This document shows positions 36,214 through 46,672 of a DNA stretch of 64,000 nucleotides, in pieces; the stretch's first letter is position 1; the number at the start of each line of letters is the position of its first letter. The DNA comes from Paucibacter sediminis (GTDB lineage Bacteria > Pseudomonadota > Gammaproteobacteria > Burkholderiales > Burkholderiaceae_C). The stretch covers positions 972,001 through 1,036,000 of the forward strand of contig NZ_CP116346.1 of the NCBI RefSeq assembly GCF_030254645.1, in the 5' to 3' direction. Under the pieces are notes generated by a model that ran no database searches, was not told the DNA's origin, and worked only from the letters and a program-made list of their open reading frames with translations. A program made the position numbers and the translations under genes.

Positions 36214-38151
36214 TCACTCGCTGCCAAGCTCGCGCGCCTTCAGCGCGCCCATCAGGCCCAGCAGGGTCGAGAAGGCATTCGCGTCGGCGCCGCCACCCAG
36301 CTGGATCTGCGGCACCAGCGGTACCTTCGCGGTCTCGAAGGCCTCGGCCAGGCGCAGCATCACCGTCTGCATCAGCTGCTTGTCGGCGCCCTCGCCCTGC
36401 AGGGCATCCGATTTGGCCTGGATGGCCGCGCCCTCGGCCTCACCCACGCTGCGGATCGCGGCGGCGCGGCCCTGGCCCTCGGCCTCCTGGCGGAAGCGGT
36501 CGGCCTGCGCCAGCGCCTCGATCTCCTGACGCTTCTTTTCCGCGGCCTTGACGTTGGCCGAGCCGTGGTTCTCCTTGATCGAGATGTCCACCAGCGAGGC
36601 GGTCAGCTCGGCCTGCTTCTCGGCGCGCTTCTCGGCCTCGTTGAGCTCGCGCTGCTTGTTGGCGGCGATCTCCTTTTGCGCGAAGGTCTCGACCTGCTCG
36701 CGCGCGATCTGGCGGTCGCGCAGCTGGGCCATGATGCTCTCGATCTTGTGGTCGCCCGCCTGCGGCTTGGGCGTGCCGATCAGCACCTCCTGGAACTCCA
36801 GCGAGTAGGCCAGGAAGCGCTCGCGCATATCGTGCGAGGCATTCGTCTGCAGCTCGCTGCGCGACTGGATCAGCTCGATGAAGGTGCGCGTCTGCGAGAC
36901 GTTCTTGAAGTAGCTCGACACCATCGGGTCCAGCGTCTGCTCCACCAGCTGCTTCACATTGCCGAAGCGCTGCACCACCATGGGCGCCTTGCGGTAGTCG
37001 ATATGCACCACCACCGAGAGCGGCAGCTGGGGCTCGAAGGCGTCCTTGGTGATGAGGGTGATCTCGCGCAGATTCGAGTCGAAGCTGGAGCCGCTCTCGC
37101 CCGATTGCCACATCAGCACGAAGTTGGTGGTGGGCACCAGCTCGATCTTGCCGGCATAGGTGTTGAAGGCGTACTTGCCCGGCATCAGCGGGTCGCGCCA
37201 GACACCGCGGCAGCCGCCCTCCACCAGCTCGCCATGGCTGTACTCGCTGCCCGAGGTGTCCTCGCCCTTGCGGCCGGTGTAGGACACCACCACGCCCACA
37301 AAGCCAACCGGAATGATGGTCTTGGCGATGAACTCCACCGTCGCGAACAAGCGGTTGATGTAGTAGGTGCCTTCCACCAGCACGCGCTCCTGGCGGCCGC
37401 GCCGGCCGCCTGCCTCGAGAAAGCGCTCGGGCTCCTGGAAGCTGTTGTGGGCGTCGCCCACATCGGGGGCCAGCAGTTCGTCGCGCGCCAGCGCCGGGCC
37501 GTCCTGCACGGTCACGATGGCGAGCTGGTCGCTCTCATGCGCGCCGCGGCTTTCCTTGATCACCACCGGGCTGAAGCCGGCGCGTTCGTCCAGCAGCTCG
37601 CGCATGCGCTCGTAATAGGCGCGCTCCTGCGCGTCCATGTTCAGCGCGTAAGTGCTTTCCTCCGTCATCACCACGAACAGGGCCGGGTTGATGATGTGGG
37701 TGCCCTCGCGCAGGATCTTGCGCTGCGGGCCCTTCTGGCCGCCACCGGCGAGGAAGCCGCGCACATCGAGGAAGTCGCTCACCTGGGCATTGCTGGCCAG
37801 GGTCTGGCCGGCCGGCAGGTCGATGCCGTCGCGCGCAAACACATAGCCCAGCTTGCCCTGGGTCACCGACACCATGGGGTGGATGTGCACACGGTATTGC
37901 AGCGGCGGGAAGAAGTGGAAGCCGCCGCGGCGCAGCGCCGGCTGGAAGCCGGCCTCGCCCTGCATGGCCAAGAGGCCGGCCTGCACCGAGCCGCGCAGGC
38001 TCCAGAGTTTTTCAACCACGCCGATGCGTTCATTGGGGATGTAGCGCACCATGCCCAGGGCAAAGGCCAGCAGCGCCAGCGCGCCCAGGCCGGCCAGGCC
38101 AAGCAGGGTGTAGTAAAGCGGGCCGGAGCCCAGCCATTCGATGATGAACAT
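36214..38151 (-). CDS. SPFH (band 7/flotillin-like) membrane scaffold protein
   Basis: 645 residues. One N-terminal transmembrane segment (YYTLLGLAGLGALALLAFALGMV) is followed by an SPFH domain and a long alanine/glutamate/arginine-rich coiled coil (about 470-600: QRELNEAEKRAEKQAELTAS and nearby). The N-terminal segment RYIPNERIGVVEKLW and the repeated VVVSYTGRKGEDTSG region suggest a flotillin-type lipid-domain organiser. Membrane-microdomain scaffolding is inferred from the family. Converges on the haemoglobin gene. Confidence 0.9.
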   Translation of the reverse strand: MFIIEWLGSGPLYYTLLGLAGLGALALLAFALGMVRYIPNERIGVVEKLWSLRGSVQAGLLAMQGEAGFQPALRRGGFHFFPPLQYRVHIHPMVSVTQGKLGYVFARDGIDLPAGQTLASNAQVSDFLDVRGFLAGGGQKGPQRKILREGTHIINPALFVVMTEESTYALNMDAQERAYYERMRELLDERAGFSPVVIKESRGAHESDQLAIVTVQDGPALARDELLAPDVGDAHNSFQEPERFLEAGGRRGRQERVLVEGTYYINRLFATVEFIAKTIIPVGFVGVVVSYTGRKGEDTSGSEYSHGELVEGGCRGVWRDPLMPGKYAFNTYAGKIELVPTTNFVLMWQSGESGSSFDSNLREITLITKDAFEPQLPLSVVVHIDYRKAPMVVQRFGNVKQLVEQTLDPMVSSYFKNVSQTRTFIELIQSRSELQTNASHDMRERFLAYSLEFQEVLIGTPKPQAGDHKIESIMAQLRDRQIAREQVETFAQKEIAANKQRELNEAEKRAEKQAELTASLVDISIKENHGSANVKAAEKKRQEIEALAQADRFRQEAEGQGRAAAIRSVGEAEGAAIQAKSDALQGEGADKQLMQTVMLRLAEAFETAKVPLVPQIQLGGGADANAFSTLLGLMGALKARELGSE

Positions 38152-38255
38152 TCAAGTCCTCCTGATGCATTCATGTCGCCGGGCCTTGTGAAAGGGCTGG
38201 CCCGGTGACGCGTTTGTCGCGCCGAGCGCATCAGGAAGGCATAAGGATCACATCG

Positions 38256-39104
38256 CTAGGTCTTGCCTCCGTTGGCCACCGGCGCCAGTGAGCGTAGGTA
38301 GCTGATCAGCGCCGCCATGTCGGCATCGTTGATGTTCTTGTAGAAGGGGTACGCCATCGGCGGCTTGTAGGGCTGGCCCTGGCGGTCCACGCCCTCGCGT
38401 ATCGCCCTGGCGATCTGCGCGTCGCTCCAGCTCTTGAGGCCGCTCTCATGCGAGGTCAGGTTGCGTGACACGCTGATGCCCCAGGGCCCCTTGAACTCCA
38501 TGCCGCCGGCACCGACTCTGCCTGGCACCGGCATGCCGCGCTCGTCGCGCGCGGTGTGGCAGTCCATGCAATGGCCGATATTGGCCAGGTACTCGCCGTA
38601 CTTGAGCTGCTCGCTCCTGGGCGGCGCCTGCACGCTCTGCAGCGGCGGGCCATAGTTGGGCGGCAACGGCATCTTGTAGCTGGACTTGGGCACCGCATTG
38701 CGCACCGCCGGCTGCGCACGCAGATAGGCAATGATGGCGGCGAGGTCGGCATCCGAGAGATGGCGGTAGTACTCGATCGGCATCGGCGGGCCGATCAGGC
38801 GGCCGTCCGGGCGCATGCCCTCGCGTATCGCCTTGCCGAGCTGGGCATCGGTCCAGTTGCCGATGCCGGTGACCTTGTCGGGCGTGATGTTGGCGGCATA
38901 GGCCATGAACACCGGCTCGTCGAAGGGCAGGCCACCCGAGAGCCCCTTCTCGAACAGCGGCTGGCCCTGCGGCCCGCGTGCGAGGTGGCAGTTGCCACAG
39001 GCGACGATGCCCTCCATCAGGTATTTGCCGCGCTCCAGCGCGGGCTGGGCCTGGGCGGCCAGGGTCAAGAGCGCGAGCGCGCTGAAGGTCATGGCTGGGC
39101 GCAT
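38256..39104 (-). CDS. Exported diheme c-type cytochrome
   Basis: 282 residues, periplasmic. Two haem-binding motifs are at 36-40 (CGNCH) and 179-183 (CMDCH), each in a class I cytochrome fold of similar length, with repeated segments NWTDAQLGKAIREGMRPDGR and WSDAQIARAIREGVDRQGQP showing an internal duplication. Axial methionines are in PPMPIEYYRHLSDAD and PPMAYPFYKNINDAD. AGGAGG precedes the ATG at 39104. Probably an electron carrier or partner of a dehydrogenase; none is adjacent. Confidence 0.93.
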   Translation of the reverse strand: MRPAMTFSALALLTLAAQAQPALERGKYLMEGIVACGNCHLARGPQGQPLFEKGLSGGLPFDEPVFMAYAANITPDKVTGIGNWTDAQLGKAIREGMRPDGRLIGPPMPIEYYRHLSDADLAAIIAYLRAQPAVRNAVPKSSYKMPLPPNYGPPLQSVQAPPRSEQLKYGEYLANIGHCMDCHTARDERGMPVPGRVGAGGMEFKGPWGISVSRNLTSHESGLKSWSDAQIARAIREGVDRQGQPYKPPMAYPFYKNINDADMAALISYLRSLAPVANGGKT

Positions 39105-39254
39105 GGGAACCTCCTGAGCCAGCGCCGCACCTGGAAACAGGCGGCTGACGCCGATCAAGCGCGCATTGTCCGGCCGCGCCGGCCACGAGCAAGCGCCCGG
39201 CGTCGCTCTTGCAGGTGACGGGCGGGCGCGTGCCCCCATCCCTAATGCGTAGGG

Positions 39255-39272
39255 CCCGGACGCTTGTCCGGG
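39255..39272 (+). other. Leader hairpin upstream of the CHAT gene
   Basis: CCCGGAC / GTCCGGG, a perfect 7-bp stem with loop GCTT, 83 bases before the CHAT-gene ATG and followed by TCAGGTTTTGCC. It resembles a short terminator in the leader and may limit basal transcription. The 250-base gap 39105-39354 otherwise holds only the two divergent promoter regions, with no clear -35/-10 pair. Confidence 0.5.
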
Positions 39273-39354
39273 TCAGGTTTTGCCCCCATGCTGCCGTGAG
39301 CGCCCGCGCGCCTCGAGCAAGACCGCACAGTTCCTCTCGACAAGGACCGCAGCC

Positions 39355-42300
39355 ATGGCCAGCACCCCCACCCCGCCCCCCGCCACCATCGCCCTGCGCG
39401 TGGCCAGCGACGGCCTGACTCCCACCACCCTGGCCACCAGCCAGGTCAGGATCAGCGGCACGCCGCGGCGGGTGCGGCCGCTCAGCGCCGCGCGCGACGC
39501 CGGCCAGGCGGCCGGCACGCTGAACGTGCAGGCCGACGAGGTGGTGCGCGTCGAGTACGAGAACGGCCTGGTGATGTGGGTGCGCGCCGACGACCTGCTG
39601 CGCGACCGCGGCCGCAAGGGTGCACAGCGCGGCGATGGCGAAGCCAGCTGGGAGATCGACGCCAGCGCGCGCATCGGCGCCTACCGCGACGACATCCAGC
39701 CCAGCAGCGAGCGCGGCCTGCTGAGCCTGGGCATCAAGGCGCTGGACTTCATCGGCATCGACCTGGCCGGCGCCACCGCGCGCAGCATCGGCCTCACTTT
39801 CGAACGCAAGCAGCTCGGCAACGAACCCGGCCTCTACCGCGTGGCGCTGCAGCCGCAGCTGGGCATGAGCGCGGTGGCCGACGGGCCCGCCAGCATGAAG
39901 AGCGATGCGCCGGTGCTGCTGTTCCTGCACGGCACCATGTCCAGCTTTGCCGGCAGCTATGCGGCACTGGCCTCCACTGCGGCAGACGAGGGCGGCCGCG
40001 CCGCCGCGGCGCTGCGCCAGCAGATCGCGCAGCGCTATGGCGCCGAGGTCTATGCCTGGGAGCACCGCACGCTCAGCGAGAGCCCGATACGCAATGCGCT
40101 GGAACTGGTGAAGCAGCTGCCGGTGGGGGCGCAGCTGCACCTGGTCTCGCATTCGCGCGGCGGCCTGGTGGGCGAGTTGTTGACCCTGGGCCAGCGCGCG
40201 CGCAGCGGCGACGACCCGCTCAATGCCGCGCTGCTGGACCAGCTGTTCGCGCAGGACGGCACCGCGGCCGAGCAGCTGGGCCTGGGCGCCCTGATCGGCG
40301 AGGCCGCCAAGCTGCGCAGCGGCGGCTACCAGGAAGACCGCCGGCTGCTCGGCGAGCTGCTGACCCAGCTGGATGAGCGCCGCATCCGCGTGCTGCGCTT
40401 CGCGCGCGTGGCCTGCCCGGCGCGCGGCACCACCCTGGCCTCCGGCCGCCTGGATCGCTGGTTGAGCGTCCTCGACACGGTGCTGGGCAAGCTCGTGCCC
40501 GGCGGCCTGTTCGGCGACGCGATGGATTTCCTGCTGGCGGTGGTGAAGGAGCGCACCGACCCGCGCACCCTGCCCGGCCTGGAGGCGATGATGCCGGGCT
40601 CGGCGCTCACGCGCCTGCTGCAGACACCCGGGCTCACGACCAGCGCCGACCTCAGCGTGATCGCCGGCGACATCGAGGGCAAGGGCCTGCTGGGCCAGCT
40701 CAAGCTGCTGGCGATCGACTGGTTCTACGCCGCCGACCACGACCTGGTGGTCAACACCGCCTCGATGCTGGGCGGCATCGCGCGGCCGGCGGGCGGCGCG
40801 CGCTACCGCCGCGACCAGGGCGAGCAGGTCTCGCACTTCAACTACTTCCGCAACAAGCTCTCGATCGACTGGCTGGCTGCCGCGCTGGCGCGCAAGGACG
40901 GCAGCGACGCCGGCTTCCTGCCCATCGCCGAGGCGATGGAAAAGCCCGAGGCGCCGAGCTGGTGGAAGGCGGTCAGCGCCAGCCGCGCGGCCAGCACGCC
41001 ACGGCCGATTGCCATCGTCGTGCCCGGCACCATGGGCAGCGCGCTCAAGGCCAGGGGCGATCCGATCTGGCTGGAATACTGGCCACTGCTGAAGGGCGGG
41101 CTGGGCGAGATCGGCATCGAGGCCGGCGATATCGAGGCGGTGGACCTGCTGGGCGATTTCTACGGCCCGCTGCTGGAGCATCTGACGCGCACCCACCGCG
41201 TCGAGATCCTGCCCTATGACTGGCGGCTCTCGGTGCGCGAGGCCGCCCAGCGCCTCACCGCCAAGCTCGAGGCGGTGCTGCCCGATGCCGAGCGCAGCCA
41301 CCAGCCGGTGCATATCGTCGCGCATTCGATGGGCGGCCTGGTGGCGCGCGCCATGATCGCCGATGGCGGCGCCGGCGCGCAGGCCTGGCGGCGCCTGTGC
41401 GCGCTGCCGGCCAGCCGGCTGCTGATGCTGGGCACGCCCAACCGCGGCTCGCACGAGGCGGTGCGATGGCTCACCGGCAACAACCCCACCCAGGCCAAGC
41501 TGATCCTGCTGGACCTGACGCGCGGCGCCGACGGCGTGATCGACATCGTGCGGCGCTTCCCAGGCCTGGCCGAGCTGCTGCCCTGGGACCAGGAGCCCAA
41601 CCCCTGGGCCCAGTCCGCCACCTGGAAGGCGCTGAAGAAGGAGATCAACGCCAGCTGGACGCCGATCGAGGACGCGGTGCTGCGCCAGGCCGCCGCCACC
41701 TGGAAGCTGCTACGCGACGCCGCCATCGACCCCGAGCACATGATTTACGTGGCGGGCTGCCAGAGTGCCACCGTGGTGGACCATGAGGTGGTGGACGAGG
41801 GCTGGGGCCTGGCGCGCAAGAAGCTGCGCTGGATTGCCAGCAGCGAGGGCGATGGCACGGTGCCCTGGGCCTCGGGGCGGCTCAAGGATGTGCGCACCTT
41901 CTACGCGCCCGACACCGGCCACGACCAGCTCTGCAGCAATGCCGACGACCGCAGCATCTTCCGCGGCTATGTGGACCTGCTGCTGAGCGGCAACACCGAT
42001 CAGCTCTCCAGCACGCCGCCGACGCGCGCGCGCGCCGGCGGCGCGGCCGAGCGCTTCGTGCTGCCCGAGCTGCCGGTGTTCGACGAGCTGCCCGATGCGG
42101 CGGCGCTGCGCGGGCTGGGCTTCGGCGGCACGCGCGCACGCCGGCGCGGCGCCGGGGCCAGGCCGCAGAGCGCGCGCCTGCGCGTCAGCCTGCGCCATGG
42201 CGATCTGCGCTACGCGCGCCACCCGGTGCTGGTGGGCCATTACCAGGACGACACCATCGTCAGCGCCGAGGCCTCGCTGGACCAGCGCCTGCGCGGCCGG

Positions 42301-45015
42301 CAGGCGCAGGGCCCGCTCACGCGCAAGCGCGAGCTGGGCCTCTACCCGGGCGCGGCGGGCAGCCATGCGGTGTTCTTCAACGAGATCGCCGAGCGCTCGC
42401 CCAGCGGCGCCCTGGTGGTGGGCCTGGGCCAGGTGGGCGAGCTCTCGCCCGGCCGCCTCGAGGCCGGGGTACGCGACCTGCTGCTGGACTATGCGCTGCA
42501 GTTGCTGCAGCGCGATGCCCTGGCCCGAAAGGGTGCGCCGCGCGACCAGGACAAGGACGGCCGCATCAGCGCCAGCCTCAGCAGCCTGCTGGTGGGCACC
42601 GGCGCCAGCAGCCTGTCGCCGCAGGAATCGATGGAAGCGGTGCTGCGCGGCGCGCTGGCCGCGAACCGCAAGCTCGAGGACGCGCAACTGGACCAGCAGG
42701 TGCTGATCGATGGCGTGGAATTCGTCGAGCTGTTCCAGGATCTCGCCATCGGTGCTGCCAAGGACCTGACACGCCTGCTGGCCAGCGCCGAGCTCGGGCC
42801 CAAGCTGCACTGGCCCTGCCCGGTGGTCGAGGAGGGCGAGGGCCGGCTGCAGCGCAGCCGCTTCGACGCCGATCAGAGCTGGTGGCAGCGCATCGAGATC
42901 ACCGAGGACCGCAAGGCCGACCGGCTGCGCTTCGTCGTCACCGGCGACCGCGCGCGCGCCGAGGCCATCCTGGCCTTCGGCCAGCTGCGCCTGGCGGACG
43001 GCTTCATCGCCCAGGCCTGCGGCAGCGCCGGCAACAACAGCGAGGTCTCCAAGACCCTGTTCGAGATGCTGCTGCCAAACCGCCTGAAGGAGAGCGCACC
43101 CGACCAGCGCGCCATGGTGCTGCTGCTCGACGAGGCCTCGGCGCGCTTCCCCTGGGAGCTGCTGGAAGACCGCTGGAGCCATCTGGGCCGGCCGCCGGCG
43201 GTGGTCAGCGGCATGGTGCGCCAGCTCAAGACCGAGCTGTTCCGCGCCCAGCCCAACTACGCCTACCAGAACAGCGTCTACGTGGTGGGCAACCCCGACC
43301 TGGACGGCTGGGACGGCTTCGTCGACCTGCCGGGCGCGCGCCAGGAGGCCGAGCAGGTGCGCCAGCTGTTTGCCCAGGGCGGCTACGACGTCACGGCCAG
43401 CATCGACGCCAATGCCTCCAGCATCCTCACCGGCCTGCACGGCCGGCCGCTGCGGGTGCTGCATCTGGCCGGCCATGGCGAGCATGAGTTCGAGGTCGCG
43501 CAGGAGGCCGCGCCCGCCGAGCTCAGCATCACCCTGCCCGATGGCAGCAGCGCCCAGCGCCTGCCGGAGCGCCGGAAGTACTCCGGCATGGTGATCGGCA
43601 AGGGCGTCTTCCTGACACCCGGTGACGTGGAGCAGATGCGTTATGTGCCCGAGCTGGTGTTCGTCAACTGCTGCAAGCTGGGCAAGACCGGCGGCAGCCT
43701 GGGCGGGCAGAACCTGCTGGCCGCCAACCTCGGCGTGGGCTTCATCCGCATGGGGGTGCGTGCGGTGATCTGCGCCGGCTGGGCGGTGGACGATGCCGCC
43801 GCCCTCACCTTTGCGCAGTCCTTCTACGGCGCCATGCTGGACGGCAAGACCTTTGGCCAGGCCGTGCTGGAGGCGCGCCGCGCCGCCTGGGAGCGCCACC
43901 CCGGCGCCAACACCTGGGGCGCCTACCAATGCTATGGCGACCCGGGCTACCGCCTGGTGCGCGAGGATGGCGAGGCCGAGCGCGCCGCCAGACCGCCCTT
44001 CTGCTCGGCCGCCGAGCTGGTGGTGGAGCTGCGCAACCGCGCCGAGGACACGCGCATGCAGTCCAAGGAAAAGGACTGCGACGAACCCGCGCTGCAGGCC
44101 CAGCTGCGCGCCCGCATCGACGCCCTGCTCAAGCGCATTCCCGCGCAGGACCGCGCCGACTGCCGCACCGGCGACTGGCTGGCGCGCGCGGACGTCTGCG
44201 CGGCGCTGGGCTTTGCCTATGGCGAGGGCAATATGTTCGAGGACGCACTCGTCTGGCTGGACAAGGCGCTCGCCTCCGACCAGGGCGAATGCCCGGTGCG
44301 CGCGGCCGAACAGGCGGCCAACTACCGCGTGCGCCTGGCCGCACTCGAATGGGTGGCGCTGCGCCAGCGCGCGGGCGCCGGGGCGGGGCCCGGCCTGCAG
44401 CTACAGCGCCGCGCCATCGCCGAGCGCATCGAGCAGGCGCTGCGCGAGCTCGACGTCATCAATGCGCGCGCCAGCAGCGGCGAGCGCCTCAAGCTGATGG
44501 GCAGCGCCTGCAAGCGCCTGGCCTGGGTGCAGATCGAGCATGGCCGCAGCGAGGCCCTGCTCAATATGGCCGCCTACTACCGCCAGGCCTTCGACGCCCG
44601 GCCCGACGCCTACGCCTTCAGCAACTGGGCCCTGGCCTGCCTGCTGCTGGAGGCCTACGACCCGGCCTATGCGCGCGGCGACTGGCATGCCGCGCTCGAC
44701 ACCCAGTGCGAGCAGCAGGCCAGCGCGGCCGGCGCCGAGCTGGAGGCCTCGCCCAGCTTCTGGGGCGAATGCGCGCTGGGCGACCTGGCGGTGGTGCAGC
44801 TGCTGCTGGCGGCGCGCGACAGCGAGCGCTGCGCGGCGCTGGCACAGGCCGCCACGGCGCGCTACGAGGCTGCGCTGGCGCGCGGCGCCAGCCTGCGCGA
44901 GGCCGCCACGATCCAGGAGCATCTGGACTTCCTGATCGAGCTCACCGGCGAGCGGCGCGCGCCCTGGGACCTGGCCGTGCATGAAGCGCTGCAGACGATG
45001 CGGCGCGCCGTTTGA
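39355..45015 (+). CDS. Giant CHAT-protease protein with two alpha/beta-hydrolase domains and TPR-like tail
   Basis: 1886 residues, no signal peptide. Order of domains: an N-terminal beta-rich part (about 1-170); an alpha/beta hydrolase with oxyanion segment [15 protein letters not shown] and nucleophile S267 in VSHSRGG; a second hydrolase of PGAP1/LCAT type with [15 protein letters not shown] and nucleophile S658 in VAHSMGG; an unassigned middle domain (about 930-1130); a CHAT caspase-like protease with H1374 in HLAGHGEHE and C1440 in [12 protein letters not shown]; then helical TPR-like repeats (about 1560-1880). AAGGA lies 8 bases before the ATG; a TTG 75 bases upstream is also in frame. 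The frame is continuous and uses codons like its neighbours. It is followed by an M15 peptidase gene. A protease joined to two lipase/esterase-like domains suggests a self-processing effector, possibly a defence or cell-death protein, but this is inference. Confidence 0.9.
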   Translation: MASTPTPPPATIALRVASDGLTPTTLATSQVRISGTPRRVRPLSAARDAGQAAGTLNVQADEVVRVEYENGLVMWVRADDLLRDRGRKGAQRGDGEASWEIDASARIGAYRDDIQPSSERGLLSLGIKALDFIGIDLAGATARSIGLTFERKQLGNEPGLYRVALQPQLGMSAVADGPASMKSDAPVLLFLHGTMSSFAGSYAALASTAADEGGRAAAALRQQIAQRYGAEVYAWEHRTLSESPIRNALELVKQLPVGAQLHLVSHSRGGLVGELLTLGQRARSGDDPLNAALLDQLFAQDGTAAEQLGLGALIGEAAKLRSGGYQEDRRLLGELLTQLDERRIRVLRFARVACPARGTTLASGRLDRWLSVLDTVLGKLVPGGLFGDAMDFLLAVVKERTDPRTLPGLEAMMPGSALTRLLQTPGLTTSADLSVIAGDIEGKGLLGQLKLLAIDWFYAADHDLVVNTASMLGGIARPAGGARYRRDQGEQVSHFNYFRNKLSIDWLAAALARKDGSDAGFLPIAEAMEKPEAPSWWKAVSASRAASTPRPIAIVVPGTMGSALKARGDPIWLEYWPLLKGGLGEIGIEAGDIEAVDLLGDFYGPLLEHLTRTHRVEILPYDWRLSVREAAQRLTAKLEAVLPDAERSHQPVHIVAHSMGGLVARAMIADGGAGAQAWRRLCALPASRLLMLGTPNRGSHEAVRWLTGNNPTQAKLILLDLTRGADGVIDIVRRFPGLAELLPWDQEPNPWAQSATWKALKKEINASWTPIEDAVLRQAAATWKLLRDAAIDPEHMIYVAGCQSATVVDHEVVDEGWGLARKKLRWIASSEGDGTVPWASGRLKDVRTFYAPDTGHDQLCSNADDRSIFRGYVDLLLSGNTDQLSSTPPTRARAGGAAERFVLPELPVFDELPDAAALRGLGFGGTRARRRGAGARPQSARLRVSLRHGDLRYARHPVLVGHYQDDTIVSAEASLDQRLRGRQAQGPLTRKRELGLYPGAAGSHAVFFNEIAERSPSGALVVGLGQVGELSPGRLEAGVRDLLLDYALQLLQRDALARKGAPRDQDKDGRISASLSSLLVGTGASSLSPQESMEAVLRGALAANRKLEDAQLDQQVLIDGVEFVELFQDLAIGAAKDLTRLLASAELGPKLHWPCPVVEEGEGRLQRSRFDADQSWWQRIEITEDRKADRLRFVVTGDRARAEAILAFGQLRLADGFIAQACGSAGNNSEVSKTLFEMLLPNRLKESAPDQRAMVLLLDEASARFPWELLEDRWSHLGRPPAVVSGMVRQLKTELFRAQPNYAYQNSVYVVGNPDLDGWDGFVDLPGARQEAEQVRQLFAQGGYDVTASIDANASSILTGLHGRPLRVLHLAGHGEHEFEVAQEAAPAELSITLPDGSSAQRLPERRKYSGMVIGKGVFLTPGDVEQMRYVPELVFVNCCKLGKTGGSLGGQNLLAANLGVGFIRMGVRAVICAGWAVDDAAALTFAQSFYGAMLDGKTFGQAVLEARRAAWERHPGANTWGAYQCYGDPGYRLVREDGEAERAARPPFCSAAELVVELRNRAEDTRMQSKEKDCDEPALQAQLRARIDALLKRIPAQDRADCRTGDWLARADVCAALGFAYGEGNMFEDALVWLDKALASDQGECPVRAAEQAANYRVRLAALEWVALRQRAGAGAGPGLQLQRRAIAERIEQALRELDVINARASSGERLKLMGSACKRLAWVQIEHGRSEALLNMAAYYRQAFDARPDAYAFSNWALACLLLEAYDPAYARGDWHAALDTQCEQQASAAGAELEASPSFWGECALGDLAVVQLLLAARDSERCAALAQAATARYEAALARGASLREAATIQEHLDFLIELTGERRAPWDLAVHEALQTMRRAV

Positions 45016-45036
45016 CCGCAGGGAGGTTCACCCATC

Positions 45037-45609
45037 ATGGCAGGACAAGATCTCAGCAAGGCCGCGCTGGCCAGCCTAAGTACCGCCACGGTGCGGCCCG
45101 AGGACCTGATCGCGCCCAACTTCCAGCTCTACGAGCTCACCGTCTCGGAGCTGGCAGCGCGGCGCGGCATCGACAACGCCCTGCACGACGACGCGGCCCT
45201 GCGCAGCGCCGTGCACCTGGCGCGCGCGGTGCTGCAGCCGATACGCGATCGCTTCGGCCGCTTCACGCCCAACAGCGTGTACCGCAGCCAGGCGCTGGAG
45301 CGCCTGCTGAAGGACCGCCCGGCCAGCTGGATCTCGACCAGCCAGCACACCGAGGGCCGCGCCTGCGACGTCGAGATCGCCGGCATGGCCACGCTGGAGC
45401 TGGCGCACTGGGCGAGCGCAAACCTGCCCAACTACGACCAGATCATCTGCGAGTGCTACGACCCGCGCAAAGGGCCCAACTCGGGCTGGGTGCACATCTC
45501 GCTGCTGCCGCCCGGCATGGGCAAGAACCGGCGCCAGCTGCTCAGCTATGTGGTCGATGCGGCGAGCGACAAGCTGGTCTACGTGGAGGGCCTGCAAGCA
45601 CAGGCTTGA
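45037..45609 (+). CDS. M15-type (D-Ala-D-Ala carboxypeptidase-like) peptidase
   Basis: 190 residues. The M15 zinc motif HxxGxAxD is seen as H104-TEGRAC-D111 with the third ligand H153 in GWVHISL, and the upstream VYRSQALERLL segment is typical of M15A/endolysin-like enzymes. No signal peptide, as in phage endolysins or enzymes released by other means. GGAGG lies 12 bases before the ATG. It begins 21 bases after the CHAT-protein stop and is almost certainly co-transcribed; the pairing suggests that it attacks peptidoglycan when the system fires (inference). Confidence 0.85.
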   Translation: MAGQDLSKAALASLSTATVRPEDLIAPNFQLYELTVSELAARRGIDNALHDDAALRSAVHLARAVLQPIRDRFGRFTPNSVYRSQALERLLKDRPASWISTSQHTEGRACDVEIAGMATLELAHWASANLPNYDQIICECYDPRKGPNSGWVHISLLPPGMGKNRRQLLSYVVDAASDKLVYVEGLQAQA

Positions 45610-45624
45610 TGCTTGTTGCGCCTG

Positions 45625-45644
45625 CTCAAACAGCGGCGTTTGAG
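45625..45644 (+). terminator. Hairpin after the CHAT/M15 operon
   Basis: CTCAAAC / GTTTGAG, 7-bp stem with 6-base loop, 16 bases after the M15 stop, followed by GCTTTGACG. A weak terminator or, alternatively, part of the hsp20 upstream region. Confidence 0.45.
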
Positions 45645-45749
45645 GCTTTGACGCCGGGCTCCCTGGCGCCAAATATTTGCATGTAGCCAGCCGGCTGCGG
45701 TCGCAGCGCGGGGGCTGCCGCGAATATCCAGCGTTGAAGGAGGACCATC

Positions 45750-46178
45750 ATGAGCTCCCTGATCACTCGCAGCCATTTGTTCGACGACCTGCTGCGCGAT
45801 TTCAACACCGGCTTCTACGTCCGGCCCCTGCACGGCGACCCGCTGCCCTCGCCCGACAAGATCAAGATCGACGTGAAGGAATCGGCCGAGCTCTTCACCG
45901 TGCATGCCGAACTGCCCGGCGTGAACAAGAACGACATCAAGGTTGCCGTGGACGGCAATATGGTGACCGTCAGCGCCGAGGTGAAGCAGTTCGACGCGCG
46001 CGGCCGCGATGAGAAGTCGCTGCGCGAAGAGCGCTATTTCGGCACCGTGTCGCGCAGCTTCCAGCTCGGCACCGAGGTCGATGAAGGCCATGCCAGCGCC
46101 AAGTACGAGAACGGCATCCTGACGCTCACCCTGCCGAAGAAGCAGGGCACGGGCAGCCGCCAGCTGAAGATCGACTGA
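45750..46178 (+). CDS. Small heat-shock protein (Hsp20/alpha-crystallin)
   Basis: 142 residues, cytoplasmic ATP-independent holdase. The alpha-crystallin domain runs from about 30 to 130 (IKIDVKESAELFTVHAELPG, VNKNDIKVAVDGNMVTVSAE, SLREERYFGTVSRSFQLG, AKYENGILTLTLPKK). GAAGGAGG precedes the ATG. A heat-shock promoter is expected in the 140-base upstream gap, but no convincing sigma-32 match is seen. Confidence 0.94.
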   Translation: MSSLITRSHLFDDLLRDFNTGFYVRPLHGDPLPSPDKIKIDVKESAELFTVHAELPGVNKNDIKVAVDGNMVTVSAEVKQFDARGRDEKSLREERYFGTVSRSFQLGTEVDEGHASAKYENGILTLTLPKKQGTGSRQLKID

Positions 46179-46184
46179 GCGCGC

Positions 46185-46553
46185 TCAGCCCAGCGCTGCG
46201 GCCAGCTGCTCGGCCACGTCGTTGTCGAAGCTCATCAGCAGCTCGGGATCCTGAGCGCTGGCGGCGGCGTGCAGCACCTCGGCAATGCAGCGCTGTTGCG
46301 CGGCGCTGGCCGGCTGCTTGAGCCTGGCCTCCAGCCGCGCCACGGTGGCCTCGCGCAGGCGCGCCGAGCCGAGCACATGCCAGGCGTAATCGATCTCGTA
46401 GCGTTCCACCGCCTGCTGCAGGCTCTCGCCGTCCAGCCGCGCCTCGGCTGCGAAATGGTTCAGGCTGCGCGTGCTCAGCGCAGCGATCACGGTGGCGAGC
46501 AGGGCGGCGTGGTCTTGCGGGGCGATGGCTTCGGCTGGCGTGGGTGGGTTCAT
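46185..46553 (-). CDS. Hypothetical helical protein (122 aa)
   Basis: 122 residues, predicted all-helical, beginning MNPPTPAEAIAPQDHAALL and containing AVERYEIDYAWHVLGSARLREATVARLEARL. No signal peptide, membrane span or recognised family. It converges on hsp20 with 6 bases between stops. The ATG at 46553 is chosen because the longer open frame upstream is non-coding in character. Moderate confidence that it is a gene, from codon character and position. Confidence 0.65.
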   Translation of the reverse strand: MNPPTPAEAIAPQDHAALLATVIAALSTRSLNHFAAEARLDGESLQQAVERYEIDYAWHVLGSARLREATVARLEARLKQPASAAQQRCIAEVLHAAASAQDPELLMSFDNDVAEQLAAALG

Positions 46554-46672
46554 GTCGATGGATCTTGAGCCCACGAAAGAGGAATCAGAGCAAGCCGGTC
46601 CATGGGCGGACCGGCCGGGCAAGAGGCGGATTGTGCCTGTTCGGCCCGCGCCGGCCTTGCAGCCATGTATCG

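Noticed and set aside
45610-45749. ROSE-type RNA thermometer ahead of hsp20
   Set aside because: The leader has no clear pairing of the AGGAGG with an upstream UUGCU-like strand; only the short hairpin at 45625-45644 is present.
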